DNA of 64,000 bases from Paracyclopina nana (Eukaryota; Arthropoda; Copepoda; Cyclopoida; Cyclopettidae), in assembly GCA_019096065.1 (NCBI GenBank), contig JAGUCH010000001.1, forward strand, positions 16,306,001 through 16,370,000. Reading direction: 5' to 3'. This document shows positions 10,646 to 21,640 of the stretch, one piece after another (position 1 is the stretch's first letter; every line of letters begins with the position of its first letter). Below the pieces are notes generated by a model. The model saw nothing but the letters and a program-made list of their open reading frames with translations. It searched no databases and was not told where the DNA came from. The position numbers and the translations under genes were made by a program.

Positions 10646-13600
10646 TTAGTCTGGTAATAGGTATTCTCAAAATCCAAGTTGGCCCACGCATATGACGCTC
10701 TCTAGAAGTCTCTGGTCAAAGTTCATCAAAAAAGGCCAGCCTTGAAAAAAGGCTCAAGTTTGCTGCCGCACCTTGTAGAATTTAGTGCTTTTATGGTCTA
10801 GCTTCATGAAGTTGTCATCATTGAAAGTTAGGTCATAATGCAATATAAAAGGAGCGATTGATGAGCAGTATGTTTCCTCTTTGATGATTTTTTTATTGTT
10901 GGACTAACCAATACTTTGGTCGTTTGAAATCGTAATAGGTCTATTGGCCTTTGCATGCACAATTCCTTGGCTTAATGGCTTTGCAGGAATAACTCAACAA
11001 AAAGAGCCTTCTAAATAAAATCGATGGTCCTTTCGATGCAAAGTACAGGCAATTTCAATGATTACGCCTTGGCATTACTATGTACTTTTACAGATGGATT
11101 GCTCTACTTTCTGGTAAAATGCTAATGAATGAATGTTTTTACGTAAGCAACAATCAAGTTAAATGTAAGGCTGTAAAATATCCTAAGATATTTGCTACTT
11201 TTTCAACAAAAAAATCGTGAGGATGTTTTTTGGACGAAAATTATAAATATTCTTTTGCATTACAACAATAATTTACAAAGTGTGATTGGAGGAAAAAATA
11301 AGGGTCGCCTATGTGCCTCCATCTCATTTTGTTACATCACTTTTCACTCGTCACCGTGATAAATACTGCTGGTACATAAAATCTTACGAACATAATTCAG
11401 CTAAGCTTTCTCCGTTTACTAAAATAATTGAAGCGTTGCTAACTTACGCCGCAAAGATCGATCAGAAAATTATTCAGTTGAGTTGATGCAAAAAACCTCT
11501 TTGATCTTTACCCGAATGGAAAAGTATTTGGTGGGCCCCCAAAAATTGGGCTGAATTTGCCCAAGGCAAGACGAGACCATGGTGCAATACAAGAACATAA
11601 GCAAACATTACTTCTACTATAACCTAACTAGCCGAACATGGGAGAAAGCAATGTTTTGTCAGATGCTTTTTAGCTCTCTTCAAAGGATCATATCGGATCA
11701 GTAATCACAAAAGTAATTTGCATGTACGTAATGCAGCAGTACATAATCTACTGGGAGCTTTAGCATTTTGGCTTGAGGACATACTATTTTGCTTATTTCT
11801 GCAGGGTCAAATCGACTAAATCAAGGCCTTATGGGCTTCCATTCTTGGTGATGATGGTCGTAGATTGTGAAAATGCTCCTCTTTGGGCGCTTATAGGAAT
11901 TGGGGTTCATAAATATTGTCGACCCCTCGAGAAAATAACAAGGAGGTCGAAGAAAAGGGCGGAATTCACACGAGAATCCTCGCGAGGATGTCGTATGTCT
12001 TGCCACAGAAAGCTACTCGCAGATTCTTGGACAATGGCTGGCAAATCTCTGCTCATTTTTTGCCATAAGAGGCCCTTTTCAAAAGGCTGTCCAAAGTTGC
12101 GCACAATAAAGAAATAAAAAATCCATGAGGCTCACAGTCATCATTAATTAGCCGCGACACACACACATTCTGCGCATAGTTAGTAAATACAATATGATAC
12201 AGAATATTTTTTCGGGTTTTTTTTAAAAAAAAAGTTGTAACTGGTTTATGTCGAGAGCCATTAGGCGTTCATGCATTGATGAAACGCAGCATCTGGCCGA
12301 TACATAAATACATCCTTGATACTGCGTACAACGCGGTAGCTCTTCGATGTCTGACCTTATCTTACTAATGGATACAGTCGAGTATTTGTACTAGTATCCG
12401 TTTATGCTTGATGAAAGCAGGCTAAAATAAACGTAGTTTTACCTCTTTTTTTGGGAGAACGTGTGCTCAAAAAATCTTGCTTCGCTTAATATGCTACATC
12501 ACAGTATTTCTTAAAATTACTTTATCTTGTATCACAATTTTGTAAGCTCGTTAGTTCGCCAATTAGAGCAGCTTTTGAAAGGCAAATGTGTGAGGAAATT
12601 TGATACAGACCCTAATTTTCATGAAGATGCATGACTTTCCCTAGCATACGAGCAATCACAACCTAAAATTATAGATAAAAAAATCTTGTATCCACTCACC
12701 TATATTATGCCGAAAGTGTGTATTGGTGTGATGCTGTAATCTGGAGGTGGTATAGACTTTAGTAACTTAAATGCCGAGCTTGAGGCGCTGAATGAAAGGA
12801 AACACTGCAGCATACGGCGAGCTATAATAGCAGCTCGAGAAGGCGGTAACAGCGAGAGCAGTGACGGAGGCCTTAACGGCCTCAGAACATGTCTCAAGCG
12901 GCCTTTGAAGGCTCCACAATAACACGCGGCCTCTGAGAGCTCAACCTCGAATGACATTAACAGAAAAAACAAGCGATGTGAGACTTCAATCGTTAATGGT
13001 GTAAAAATAGAGAGCTCGTTTCCCCTCCATCTTAGTTGAGAGCTGACTTATTGCTGACACTACTTTCGCTTTTAATTTCGATGCGCTTTTAGAAAGGCCT
13101 CAAAAGGCCAGGCTCAAGTTTATTATTCAGCTCTGAAATATGAATAAGCAAAATCAGGCAAACTCTGATTTCTGAATGCAATCTTCCATTAGATTTGAGA
13201 AGGCTTGCAGAAAAGTTTTCCGAAGAGCTTTTCTGCTTTCTAAAATCAGCGTTTCAAGTGTTGATGCATTTTTTGAATATTGCGGAAGGCACCTTGTATT
13301 GTTAAGAGACTTCATGAATTTTTGACATTACTCCTTATTCTCGAGTGCATTCTTGTAGAAAGAGGAAAAAGAAGGTGAAATACACCTCTCACAAAATCCT
13401 ATATTGTGTTATACAATGTAGCATGTATTTAGACAGGCTCTGTGAGTGCTTCTCTGGAAGAAACGCTTCGAAATGGGAACGATTATTTTGGCCGTCAACG
13501 CATCACTGTCGATCTCAGACAGTTTTATTTGAGAGGCATATGTATATATCAATAATGCGATCATTTCGTGAATAGATGCTTTACTTTTGAGCGATATCTT

Positions 13601-15993
13601 AGTAGAGCGCGCTCTGCAGGCGCAGTCTGGTTGTACATAGCTCCTACAAAGCTACTAATGAGCACTGCACTCAATCAAGGCTCCATTGAGGGCTCTATGA
13701 GAAAAAAGAGGGTCTTTATATTCTCAGGGTTTTGCTTACTTCAAGATTGTCCTCGCTGCATGATGCCTCCAATCAAAAAACCTATAATGAGATTTCAAAC
13801 TTGAACAGGGAATGCAACAATAAAAAATCGGCTTATTCTATTAACTCATCCCATTATCGGAATTTTTTAAGCTCTTGCTCTAAGTAGAAATTCTCGTCAG
13901 CTGGCATGAACTAGGTAAAGTGAAAAAAAAGGACAGCAAAATACTTTGCTTTTAAGTGTGAATCAAAGCTCAATATGCTAATAGAGAATTATCAACTTTG
14001 CTTGAATAGAGAACAGAAGGTTGTTTCTTATGAAAATTGAACATTGCCAGCATTCCGTAGTATATACTTAGTCGCCTGCTAACGGATGCATTTAGTATGT
14101 GAGGCATAAATGCTTCCCATCCATTTGAGACGAGAAAGTTTGCAAGTTTTGGAAACAACACAAGAGGTCTTTGCTGCTTTTGTTCTGCAACTACCAATAA
14201 TTGCAGGTTTTACCGCAGTAAACGTTGTGCTACTAGTGAGAAAGTGAGTTTGCTCAAGCCACGAATGGCTTTAGATGCATTTACCCGATTTACCAGTGCT
14301 TTCCAGCAATTGTACCCACTGGTAAATGAGCCGCAGTCTTTTATGTAGATAATACTGGTTTTCACCCACATCTGCTCTCTTCTTCTTAATTAGAGCAAAG
14401 GTAAAACTGCGTACAACAAGGCCATATTTCATAATATCCAAGATAATAATGAGCAGGATCAGGCTTTGTCTTCAAGGTCACAAAAGTTTGCTTACAGCAT
14501 TTTTAAAATAGCTAGTTATGCTACACATTTGAACTTTAAGCTTAGAGATAGAAGATTTTTTCTGTATTTTCTTACATGTGACAAAAAAATATTGCAGCAG
14601 AGGACATAGCCCTTTTTTGTGCACAATTCCTCATCTGTTCTTGCCTTGGGGGGGAAAATTATATGTCACTAAACTTCCACGTCTTTATTGTACTTCTGTA
14701 TTGTACTATAGCTTACGCTGTGGAAAATGAGCCACTTTATCTTCTTCAACGTTGAAACAAAAGCCACAGTACAGTATATGTTATACCGTGTGTAATTGAT
14801 GTACTAGCATTTCCGGAATTAGAAAGCTCCTGTGGAAAGGACCTTGGCCAATAGATATGCGCACCTATGTGCAAGTACGTTATCCTTATCGAGCTCAATC
14901 AAGTTTTGTTGATTTCCTCGTGAAAGTAAACAGGAAACTTCAGAAGCAGGAGAGAGCAAGGCGTTCTGTATTTGTCTCTCACAAAATAATCCACTTTATA
15001 GATCTAGCTTGCGAACTGTTGTGTAAAGGGAAAGAAAAACGATAAATGAGCGTTCCTCAAAAGATGACGTCCATTCAGAGCCAAATTCGCTTAATGCACT
15101 TTTGAGATTAGTTCAAGAGCAATTTATCGATGGAAAGTAGGAAAAGCAAGCATGTACAGCGTGTCTCGTGAAAAGCGCAAGAAACTACTATAACTGCAAG
15201 ATGGCGCCTCTTACAATTTCTGAAATGGGTAGCTCCAGCTAAGATGCGTCAAACCAGTTTTCAGTTAGCGAGTGCGCCTAAAGTAGCTTAGCATAACATA
15301 AACATAACAGACCGCGGAGGAATTATGACGCATGATTGCTGATCAAATGTTTAGCCTTGAATGCTTGCTGTAGTGCGCACTCGCTTACTTGTAAGCAGCA
15401 ATACAAACTTGACTTTTATAACATTCAATTGAGAAAAGATAAATTTGTGCCACGACCTAAGTAAAAGAAAAGAAGACACAGAGGGGCCAAATTGCCACGA
15501 AAAAGAGCCCTCAAGCAAGAAAAATGAGTCCAAGAGACTCCATTTGCCGATCACAATTTCGAGCAAATCAGTGACAATATTCAGCCTTTCAGCCAGTGAG
15601 GTGAATGTCGCCTGCCATTCTCGGCCTCCCAACAGGCCGGAGGCTGCATCAGATGTTTTCATAATTTGGTAAGCTCTTTTTATTGTAGTAGTAAAAAGTT
15701 TTTGCAAGTGTCTCCTTTTTTTTACTAAATTGATTGATCCACCTAAAAAGGCAAGGGTTCAAAGACTCCGCCACGTCAATGGAAGGAACTATCTTGATGA
15801 TTTCTACACAGTTGCACTGATGAGATAAAGTTACGAGTGCAATGGGATGATGAATATGCCCTCATTCCTGACTACTCAATTTTTTGCAGTTAAAGCCAAT
15901 GAATTTGTATCATTTTCATGAATAATAATGATAAAAAACAATAAAACTTTTAGTTCATGACAAATAAATCATTATGACTAGAACAATAAAAAA
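10646..15993. other. Intergenic DNA between the MITE and the transposase gene
   Basis: About 5.3 kb without a recognisable gene. The frames present (for example near 11773-12117 and 12700-12972) show no domain, no splice context and no codon pattern. Short GGCCT-rich palindromic stretches occur near 12865-12940. The last few hundred bases before 15994 are probably the transposase gene's 3' flank, but no minus-strand AATAAA is visible there. Confidence 0.45.
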
Positions 15994-18492
15994 TTAAGCA
16001 TCACGAATTTTGCGATTTTTTTCAAATAGGCCACCATTTCGCAGGATGCATTGTCTGAACCGCTCTTTTAAGCCTTGAAATGCATTTCTGATCTCTTCAG
16101 GAGTGATGGCATTGTAGACAGCAATTATTTTGGCTTCAAGCTCCTCAAGCGTAGTTGGCATTGGGTGAACATAAACATGACCTGTAACAAAAAGAAATAT
16201 TGAATTATGAAAGATGAAAGATGAGAGTAATTAATGTAATCTTTCTTGAAAGAACAATTTTTAAGCAAAGCTTTCACTGTATTGGATTTTTTTGCACTCT
16301 CATCATAAGTGTGTGTGTAAAGCATTAAAAAGGGGCCAAATCTTTCCCAATTTATGCCTGGCTCTTACTTTTAATCCTGTTGTTAAGCCAAATGTCGAGA
16401 ACTGTTAAGTCGGGTGATCTCGCTGGATAATCTACTCCATGGAAGCCATTTTCGGGGTCATTGAAGCCCAATCCAATAAGGCGATCTCCGAACTGACTTC
16501 TAAGGTACCGTTTGACTCCTCTGCAATAGAAAGTAAAACAAATGAGCTTTAATTAGGGATACAATATTCCACCAGATGGCAATACAGGGACAGGTGGCTT
16601 GCCAAGGTTTAAAAAGCATTGATTTACATCTGTATCCAAATCTGCACCCAACTTTCAAACCAAAAAAATCAATTTAAACTTACTCTTCCCGATGGCATGG
16701 CGCACCATCTTGTTGAAAATGAAGTCTTTCGCGAATTTCTTCTGGTACAGCATCTCGTAGAAAAGGCATGAGGTGATGGCTCAAAATTCTGTAAAATAGC
16801 AAGTTTGGGACACAAGAAAAACAGCTAGATCTCTCCCCACAATAACTAATTCAAGCTGATGTTACACAGTAAAATTGCCTGAATTCAAACAATTGATTTG
16901 AGAGAGGTGGCAGATCATGCTTTATTGTAGCTGTTACAAATACAACTACTTACCGTTTATACCGTTGACCATTCAAGCTGCCACGGTAAATCTTGATTGG
17001 GATTTTTATCCCACTACCAATAACACCGATCCAAACATGTAGCTTTGTTTGATCCTCTGGCTGAACATGATAAAACTCATCAGGCCGGCCCTCTCCCTGA
17101 GCAGAATACCTCCTATCCGTTTGTGAATTAACATTGCCTGAAATATGAAAAAAAAAACATAGAAGTCGCCCATAAAAGCTTTTGGAAATTGAAAAAGTAT
17201 TCACTAGTTCCACTCGAATTTCAATACCTAAGGTACCTTGAACAGCTACCAGCGCATACCGTTTCTCATGACTCAATCAGTATTATAATACTATTTTTTA
17301 CCTCCAAGGGTGAAGGCACATTCATCGCTCATAATAATGTGGTCCAAAAAGTGCTCATCAGCAGCAATATTCATTTCCATCCATTCACAAAATATTCGTC
17401 GAGCTTGAGGATCACGGAGAAAATTGTGTTTGTGCTCTTTTCCTTTGAAGAGAGTAATTATTTCATAATTGGCATATCCCTTCAAAGTTTCTATTAGCCT
17501 TACCTTTCTTATATGCATTAAATTCCAAATCTTCCCGAGTGATGCGATTGAATGATGAGCGTGAGATACCTGAATAAAAAGAAATCTTATAGGGTGTTCA
17601 CCCATGCCTTGTTTCCTTAAATCTTACAACAGCCTTAAACGAAATTAAACGAAAGTTTTCGTACTTCTGATTAATCAAAACTCGAAACTCATAAGACTAA
17701 AAGAGGTAGGAAAAGTTGTATACTTGAGGCTATGAAAAGTGCGTAAAAATGATCAGTTCTGAATAAGGAGGCTTGAGTAAAACGCAATTTAATGGTAGGT
17801 GAACACAGCATTAGTTCTAGTGAAAAATGGCCATTAGTCCCAACATTTTAGTTTCAAGCTTTCAAGCCAAGCTAAAGCTCTTTCCATCACTAATCAATTC
17901 ATTATTACTTAATGTGTTAAAAGGTGCTCCATTTTACCAAAATCATTCCGTCTTGCACTTGAGCCTTTCATAGCAGCTGGATTGGCATGCTCAGCAAGAA
18001 GAGCATCTCTCACTTCCGCAATTTTTTCAGGAGTCCGTACAGTTCGCCGACGTTCCACAAACTTATTCTGGAAATGAAGTAAACAAGCTGAAAAGCAGTT
18101 TGATTAATTTGTAATTTGATGCATTTCTACCTGATTTTGCACTGTTCCTTTTTCATCGAATTTGTTGTAGTTGCGTGTAAAGGTTGAAATACTTGGCACA
18201 TGACCTTCTCCATATTCCTGGATCCAACGTTGTTGGGCCTGAGTAGCTCCAAAATCCCTGGTCCAAAATACCATATTTTTTCTATGATATAAGAGTTGTT
18301 GGCTGTGGTACATTTTCATAGAATAAGACTCTATCTAAAATCTTACCTTTCTTCATCGGTGTACTGGTACCGTGTGGGATTTTGAGCCCTTACCGCAGGG
18401 AAATTAGGCTGCACAGTTGGCACACCTCTGTTGACAGCAACTCGAGATTTCCGCATGACACGACCGTGAGCGATGGGAGCAAATCTTTCCAT
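15994..18492 (-). CDS. Tc1/mariner-superfamily (IS630-type, DDE_3) transposase gene with eight introns, frame intact
   Basis: Exons: 18492-18347, 18257-18131, 18067-17938, 17569-17504, 17442-17302, 17137-16954, 16788-16684, 16520-16369, 16181-15994. They join by GT-AG into 412 codons plus a stop with no frameshift. An N-terminal helix-turn-helix region (about residues 40-95, STFTRNYNKFDEKGTV) resembles the DUF4817-type domain of insect transposases. The catalytic domain shows IIMSDE (D196), FQQDGAPCH (D292) and ARSPDLTVLD (D337), a DD-44-D arrangement. The WI/G-rich strand and NG-x-Y motif of the family are also present. Family role: cut-and-paste transposition in the nucleus. Oddity: such transposases are usually intronless, so this is either an intron-bearing transposon gene or a domesticated host gene. 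No terminal inverted repeats were seen around it. A plus-strand repeat array starts about 0.5 kb upstream, head-to-head. Confidence 0.85.
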
Positions 18493-19011
18493 TTTCAAAA
18501 CATAAAAATTGGCTTCAAAACAAGATAAAACCAAAGAAAAGTGAGCATAATAAACCCAAGCCACATATTACAATAGCAGCAGGGAGTCTTACCATTTTGC
18601 ACATGAATGGAGGCTACTTGGATATCTTGGCATGGCGCATTTCCTAATGCTTTCTTTTGATAATTTATTGAAATTGAATAGAAATGTGGCAAAATAAGAT
18701 GATCAAACAAATAGCAACATTTTTAGCAACCATTTCGTATTTCATGTTACATCTCATCCAACTTCTAAAGCACCATATACCATAAAAATGAATTTTAGGT
18801 TTGCTATTTCACTTCTGCAAATTAACTATTTATCAAAAAATGAGCCGTCATTTTTGCCCTAATTTTGACAGCTCAAGCAAATCAAGAAGCCGGTAAAGGT
18901 TTTGTTTGTATCTTCTAATTGTTCCGATACGCTCAATTTTTGTGTCAGCTATATATTTGAGAAAAGTTGCTGCTGCTCTAGAGAAGAGACGCTGTTTCAA
19001 CTTTATTAGAA
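18493..19011. promoter_or_regulatory. Head-to-head spacer between the transposase gene and the exon-like array
   Basis: About 0.5 kb separates the transposase start codon (minus) from the first clear array unit (plus), so it should hold the transposase 5' region and possibly a divergent promoter. No core promoter motif is convincing. The short GCTCAAG word found in the array already appears near 18872. Confidence 0.3.
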
Positions 19012-20159
19012 TCAAACGACAACCTTTCCAGACACCTGTCCATATCCAGACTTGTTCAAGCAGACCAAAGTGCCATTTTCGTCTTTATTAGGTAATGCAA
19101 GTGAAGCCCAGAAAAGAGTCCATTTTTTTAATAATAAGTTTCTCTTCATCAGGTCTCTTGACAGACTCAAATGATGACTTTTCAAGACACCTGTCCATAT
19201 CCAGACTTGTTCAAGCAGCATTTTCGTCTTTATTAGGTAATGCAAGTGAAGCTCAAGAAAGAGTCCGTTTTTTTAATAAGTTTCTCTTCAGGTCTCTTGA
19301 CAGACTCAAATGATGACTTTTCAAGACACCTGTCCATATCCAGACTTGTTCAAGCAGCATTTTCGTCTTTATTAGGTAATGCAAGTGAAGCTCAAGAAAG
19401 AGTCCGTTTTTTTAATAAGTTTCTCTTCAGGTCTCTTGACAGACTCAAATGATGACTTTTCAAGACACCTGTCCATATCCAGACTTGTTCAAGAAGACTG
19501 AAGCGGCATTTTCGTCTTTATTAGGTGAGTTGAGGCTCAATGACTAAGCAAGAATCACATTTTTTCATTATTCAATTTCAGGTCTCTTGACAGAATCAAA
19601 TGATGACTTTTCAAGACACCTGTCCATATCCAGACTTATTCAAGCAGATTGAAGCAGCATTTTTGCCTTTATTAGGTAATGCAAGTGAAGCTCAAGAAAG
19701 AGTCCATTTTTTTAAAAAAGTTTCTCTTCAGGTCTCTTGACAGAATCAATAGAAGAGTCTCCATCTCCAGACACCTGTCTTTCTTTCCTACCCTGGATTG
19801 TTCAAGGAGACCAAAGTGGCATTTTCGTCTTTATTAGGTAATGCAAGTGAACTTTAGCCAAGAGTCCGTTTTTTAACGAAGTTTTCTTTCAGGTCTCTTG
19901 ACAGAATCAATAGAAGAGTCTCCATCTCCAGACACCTGTCTTTCTTTCCTACCCTGGATTGTTCAAGGAGACCAAAGTGGCATTTTTGTCTTTATTTGGT
20001 AATGCTAGTGAACTTTAGCCAAGAGTCCGTTTTTTAACGAAGTTTTCTTTCAGGTCTCTTGACAGAATCAATAGAAGAGTCTCCATCTCCAGACACCTGT
20101 CTTTCTTTCCTACCCTGGATTGTTCAAAGAGACCAAAGTGCAACTTTCGTCTTTATTAG
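19012..20159 (+). repeat. Tandem array of exon-intron-like units (at least eight copies)
   Basis: Exon-like blocks lie at (start unclear)-19091, 19153-19236, 19292-19375, 19431-19524, 19582-19675, 19732-19837, 19893-19998 and 20054-20159. Their lengths are 84, 84, 94, 94, 106, 106 and 106 bp after the first. Each later block starts GTCTCTTGACAGA after a pyrimidine-rich CAG and ends TTTATTAG or TTTATTTG before GTAATG or GTGAGT. Spacers are about 55-61 bp and mostly similar to each other. The spacer after 19524 differs in sequence yet keeps GTGAGT and a pyrimidine-rich CAG. Joined in order, the 84 bp blocks add 28 codons without shifting frame; the 94 and 106 bp blocks shift it, and the third full block ends in a stop (19480s). 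Blocks could be exons of a repeat protein or of a noncoding RNA, or a minisatellite that mimics splicing signals. Confidence 0.85.
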
Positions 20160-20940
20160 GTAATGCAAGTGAACCTTAGCCAAGTGTCCGGTTTTGAACT
20201 TTTTGTGTTTTAGGCCACACTTTAGCTCCAGGATGCTCAAGAAGACAAGTACAGTGCATCCGAGGATGCTCAAAATGGTTGATACCTTTCCCTGTGTTCT
20301 CCCACAGCATACAAATTCAGGCCATGACAATTTGCCGAGACAAGTTCAATACTCATTCATGTAGAACTAACAAAGACTAACAAACTACCTAGGCATTTTT
20401 GTAGGTCTCTAACACACAGTTGCTCTCAATGGCCTTGTAAGACCAAAGACTTAGTCCAGAGAAGCGCTGCCTTTCACCATGTGTTAAGGAATTACAGTGA
20501 TCGTATCTGGAAGCTTCTGTGAGCAGAAACTAACCCATAGAAAGTTAAATGAAAATGAAATAATCCTTGGACCCATTGTCTCAATTAAGCCAATTTTGAC
20601 TTTATTTTTGCGTTTCAGGCCGGACTTCAGCTCCAGGATGGTCAAGAAGACATTGAACAGGATCAGGAAATTCATCTAAATCAATGGACTTTGCAATGAC
20701 TACTTATAATCATGATGCTTTGTTCTGTTTTATCCTTTTTGAAGAGATAGTTTAGCTCCGAGATAGTATAGCTCCTGACAATAAAATTGTTGTGTTTTGG
20801 TAGGGTTAACATCACCTAAGATACAGGACCAAAAGTGGATTTGACCCATGTGGATCCAACCCTTGACTTTGTTTTGTTTTTCAGGTTGTAATTAGGCTCC
20901 AGGATGTTCAAGAAGACAAGTGCTAAATGCTTTCTTAAAA
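20160..20940 (+). repeat. Degenerate downstream units of the array
   Basis: Three more pyrimidine-tract plus AG boundaries occur at 20213, 20618 and 20884. Each is followed within about 12 bases by the shared core CTCCAGGATG then TCAAGAAGACA. They are spaced 405 and 266 bp apart, and the intervening sequence is not conserved. The core relates to the TCAAGxAGAC end region of the main units, so these look like older or truncated copies. Confidence 0.6.
20780..20785 (+). terminator. AATAAA in a duplicated 3'-end-like module (copy 1)
   Basis: A plus-strand polyadenylation hexamer inside a module that recurs around 20963: TTTAGCT, then AATAAAAT, then a TTG-rich stretch with GGTAGG. This suits a transcript end for the upstream array. 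Confidence 0.4.
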
Positions 20941-20962
20941 AGTTAGTTTAGCTGCTGTTTGA

Positions 20963-20968
20963 AATAAA
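20963..20968 (+). terminator. AATAAA in a duplicated 3'-end-like module (copy 2)
   Basis: Second copy of the module described at 20780, about 183 bp downstream. It follows the degenerate unit that starts at 20885. Confidence 0.4.
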
Positions 20969-21359
20969 ATAGCTGTGATTGGGTAGGTTAAGGTACAGCA
21001 AGACAATTGATGCTGCTCAAGGCAACAAGTTGAGGCTGCTCACCAACTGATCACTGAAAGTCTAAGGTTACTTGAAATAGCAAGACAAGCTTGACCTACT
21101 AAATTGATCCACCATAACCAATGTCAACTACCCTTCACTGGAGAAACTACATAAGAGAACGGGCTCCTCCTACTCGAGCACTAAAAAATTGGCGCTAAAA
21201 TCAAAATTTGGACTTCCCGCTTTTTCATTGAAGCAAACAGCATTAGCGCCACCGCACAAATGACGAAAGAACTAAAATAAGTTTAGTGAATTAATTTGCA
21301 TACTTCTGTCTAGAATTGTCATAGTGGATGGCCCTGACTTAAAATATAAATTGTGGTGG

Positions 21360-21640
21360 CTGTAGGTAAAGTCTGCAAATTGAGGCTGATCAAGACCACA
21401 AATTGAAGCTGTTATGGTTTGAGGTTGCTCAAGAATGCAAATTGTGGCCGCTCAAGACTAACAAAGGAAGCTACTGCTAATTGAGGTCATTAAAGACTAC
21501 ACATTGAGGCTGTTCTAGCCTATGCTATGGTTTGAAGCTGCTAAAGGCTACGATGTCACAGGTCACTGATAACTAATTGAGGCCGCTCAAGACTGAATAA
21601 GAGGCCATTCAAGACTGCTCATTGAGGCTGTTTATTTCAT
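21360..21640 (+). repeat. Degenerate short tandem repeats of TTGAGGCTG(C)TCAAGACT
   Basis: Roughly ten imperfect copies of a word close to AATTGAGGCTGCTCAAGACT follow one another at about 20-35 bp spacing. They vary as GAAGCTG, GAGGTTG and GTGGCCG. The GCTCAAGA core is shared with the array upstream. There is no open frame. Confidence 0.6.

Larger units (their letters stand above)
19012..20985 (+). ncRNA. Putative spliced long noncoding RNA (or fast-evolving repeat transcript) over the array
   Basis: Inference only. The conserved acceptor-exon-donor grammar on the plus strand, the further acceptor-like starts at 20214, 20619 and 20885, and two AATAAA signals at 20780 and 20963 together suggest a transcribed, spliced locus. 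No frame stays open across all units, so a long protein is unlikely. A short protein made of repeated 28-residue units (core DDFSRHLSISRLVQ) is possible from the first blocks. Confidence 0.35.

Noticed and set aside
12700-12972. 90-codon minus-strand frame
   Set aside because: Its apparent pattern comes from GGCCT-rich palindromic DNA. No splice partner and no domain.
19012-20159. CRISPR-like or plain minisatellite reading of the array
   Set aside because: Repeats and spacers are both similar between units and the genome is eukaryotic, so CRISPR is excluded. A plain minisatellite is not excluded but explains the kept GT/AG boundaries in the divergent spacer poorly.
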